A DNA stretch of 5,723 bases from Gammaproteobacteria bacterium (GTDB lineage: Bacteria > Pseudomonadota > Gammaproteobacteria > SZUA-229), in assembly GCA_011321985.1 (NCBI GenBank), contig DROB01000275.1, forward strand, positions 1-5,723, read 5' to 3'. The notes below the pieces were generated by a model. The model searched no databases. It was given only the letters and a program-made list of their open reading frames with translations, and was not told the origin of the DNA. Below are positions 5,604-5,723 of this stretch, in pieces. Position numbers and translations under genes: made by a program. Positions within the stretch are counted from its first letter, which is position 1; every line of letters begins with the position of its first letter.

Positions 5604-5723
5604 ATGGGATGGACTCCTCCTCACCTATCGGCATCGATGTGCCAAACTGAGTTTGAGTATTCAGTTAACGATAAAGAGGAGCCCGAGATGAAGATTAAAC
5701 GAATTGGTGTTGATTTGGCAAAA
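5604..5723 (+). mobile_element. Left end of an IS110-superfamily insertion sequence (partial)
   Basis: The transposase start at 5688 is preceded by about 85 non-coding bases that look like an IS left end. TGGACTCC at 5610-5617 is a candidate for the subterminal inverted repeat typical of the IS1111 group, which would place the end within a few bases of 5603. A 6-bp inverted repeat AACTGA/TCAGTT (5645-5650, 5661-5666) lies before the ribosome binding site. IS110-type elements carry a structured bridge RNA in a non-coding end; a left end this short suggests that here it would sit downstream of the transposase, outside the window. The left boundary is an estimate. Confidence 0.6.
5688..5723 (+). 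CDS. IS110-family transposase (IS1111-like), N-terminus only
   Basis: Only 12 codons are in the window: MKIKRIGVDLAK. The IGVDLAK string is the start of the RuvC-like DEDD catalytic domain of IS110/IS1111 transposases, and the aspartate is expected to be the first catalytic acidic residue. The ATG is preceded by GAGGAG at six bases, a strong ribosome binding site, which supports the start. The gene points away from rpsF. The rest lies beyond the right edge, so completeness cannot be judged. With so few residues the family call rests on a short but characteristic motif. Confidence 0.75.
   Translation, partial: MKIKRIGVDLAK

Overview
The window is a stretch of ordinary gammaproteobacterial chromosome. 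The gene order rpsF, rpsR, a DUF2232-type membrane protein, rplI, dnaB, alr, all on the minus strand, matches what I recall from Pseudomonas and relatives, and the protein sequences fit that group. Genus and species cannot be read from the window.

Read in the direction of transcription (right to left), a sigma70-like promoter at 5512-5540 and a short structured leader precede rpsF (start at 5427). Then come rpsR, a multi-pass membrane protein of unknown function that starts with GTG, and rplI. A strong intrinsic terminator at 3147-3171 closes this ribosomal operon. dnaB follows only after a gap of about 880 bases, and its stop codon overlaps the start of alr (ATGA). alr is open all the way to the left edge and is cut there after 305 codons.

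The most interesting part is the rplI-dnaB gap. It holds two copies of a non-coding element of about 270 bases (2469-2740 on +, 2881-3152 on -) that face each other. The two copies share conserved blocks and loops but differ in their stems, and the stem differences are largely compensatory: at least three hairpins keep pairing although their sequences have changed. That is the mark of a family of structured RNA or structured single-stranded DNA elements, probably mobile. I do not recognise a named family. The open reading frames across these copies look like by-products of the repeat.

At the right edge, upstream of the rpsF promoter and pointing the other way, begins an IS110-superfamily insertion sequence. 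Only its non-coding left end and the first 12 codons of the transposase are in the window. It lies directly beside a palindrome at 5566-5603 that may be its insertion target.

Together the genes serve translation (S6, S18, L9), replication (DnaB helicase) and cell-wall precursor supply (alanine racemase). Noncoding structure in the window includes a possible S6:S18 autoregulatory leader, a 15-base tandem repeat between rplI and the membrane protein gene, and the two large facing repeats.
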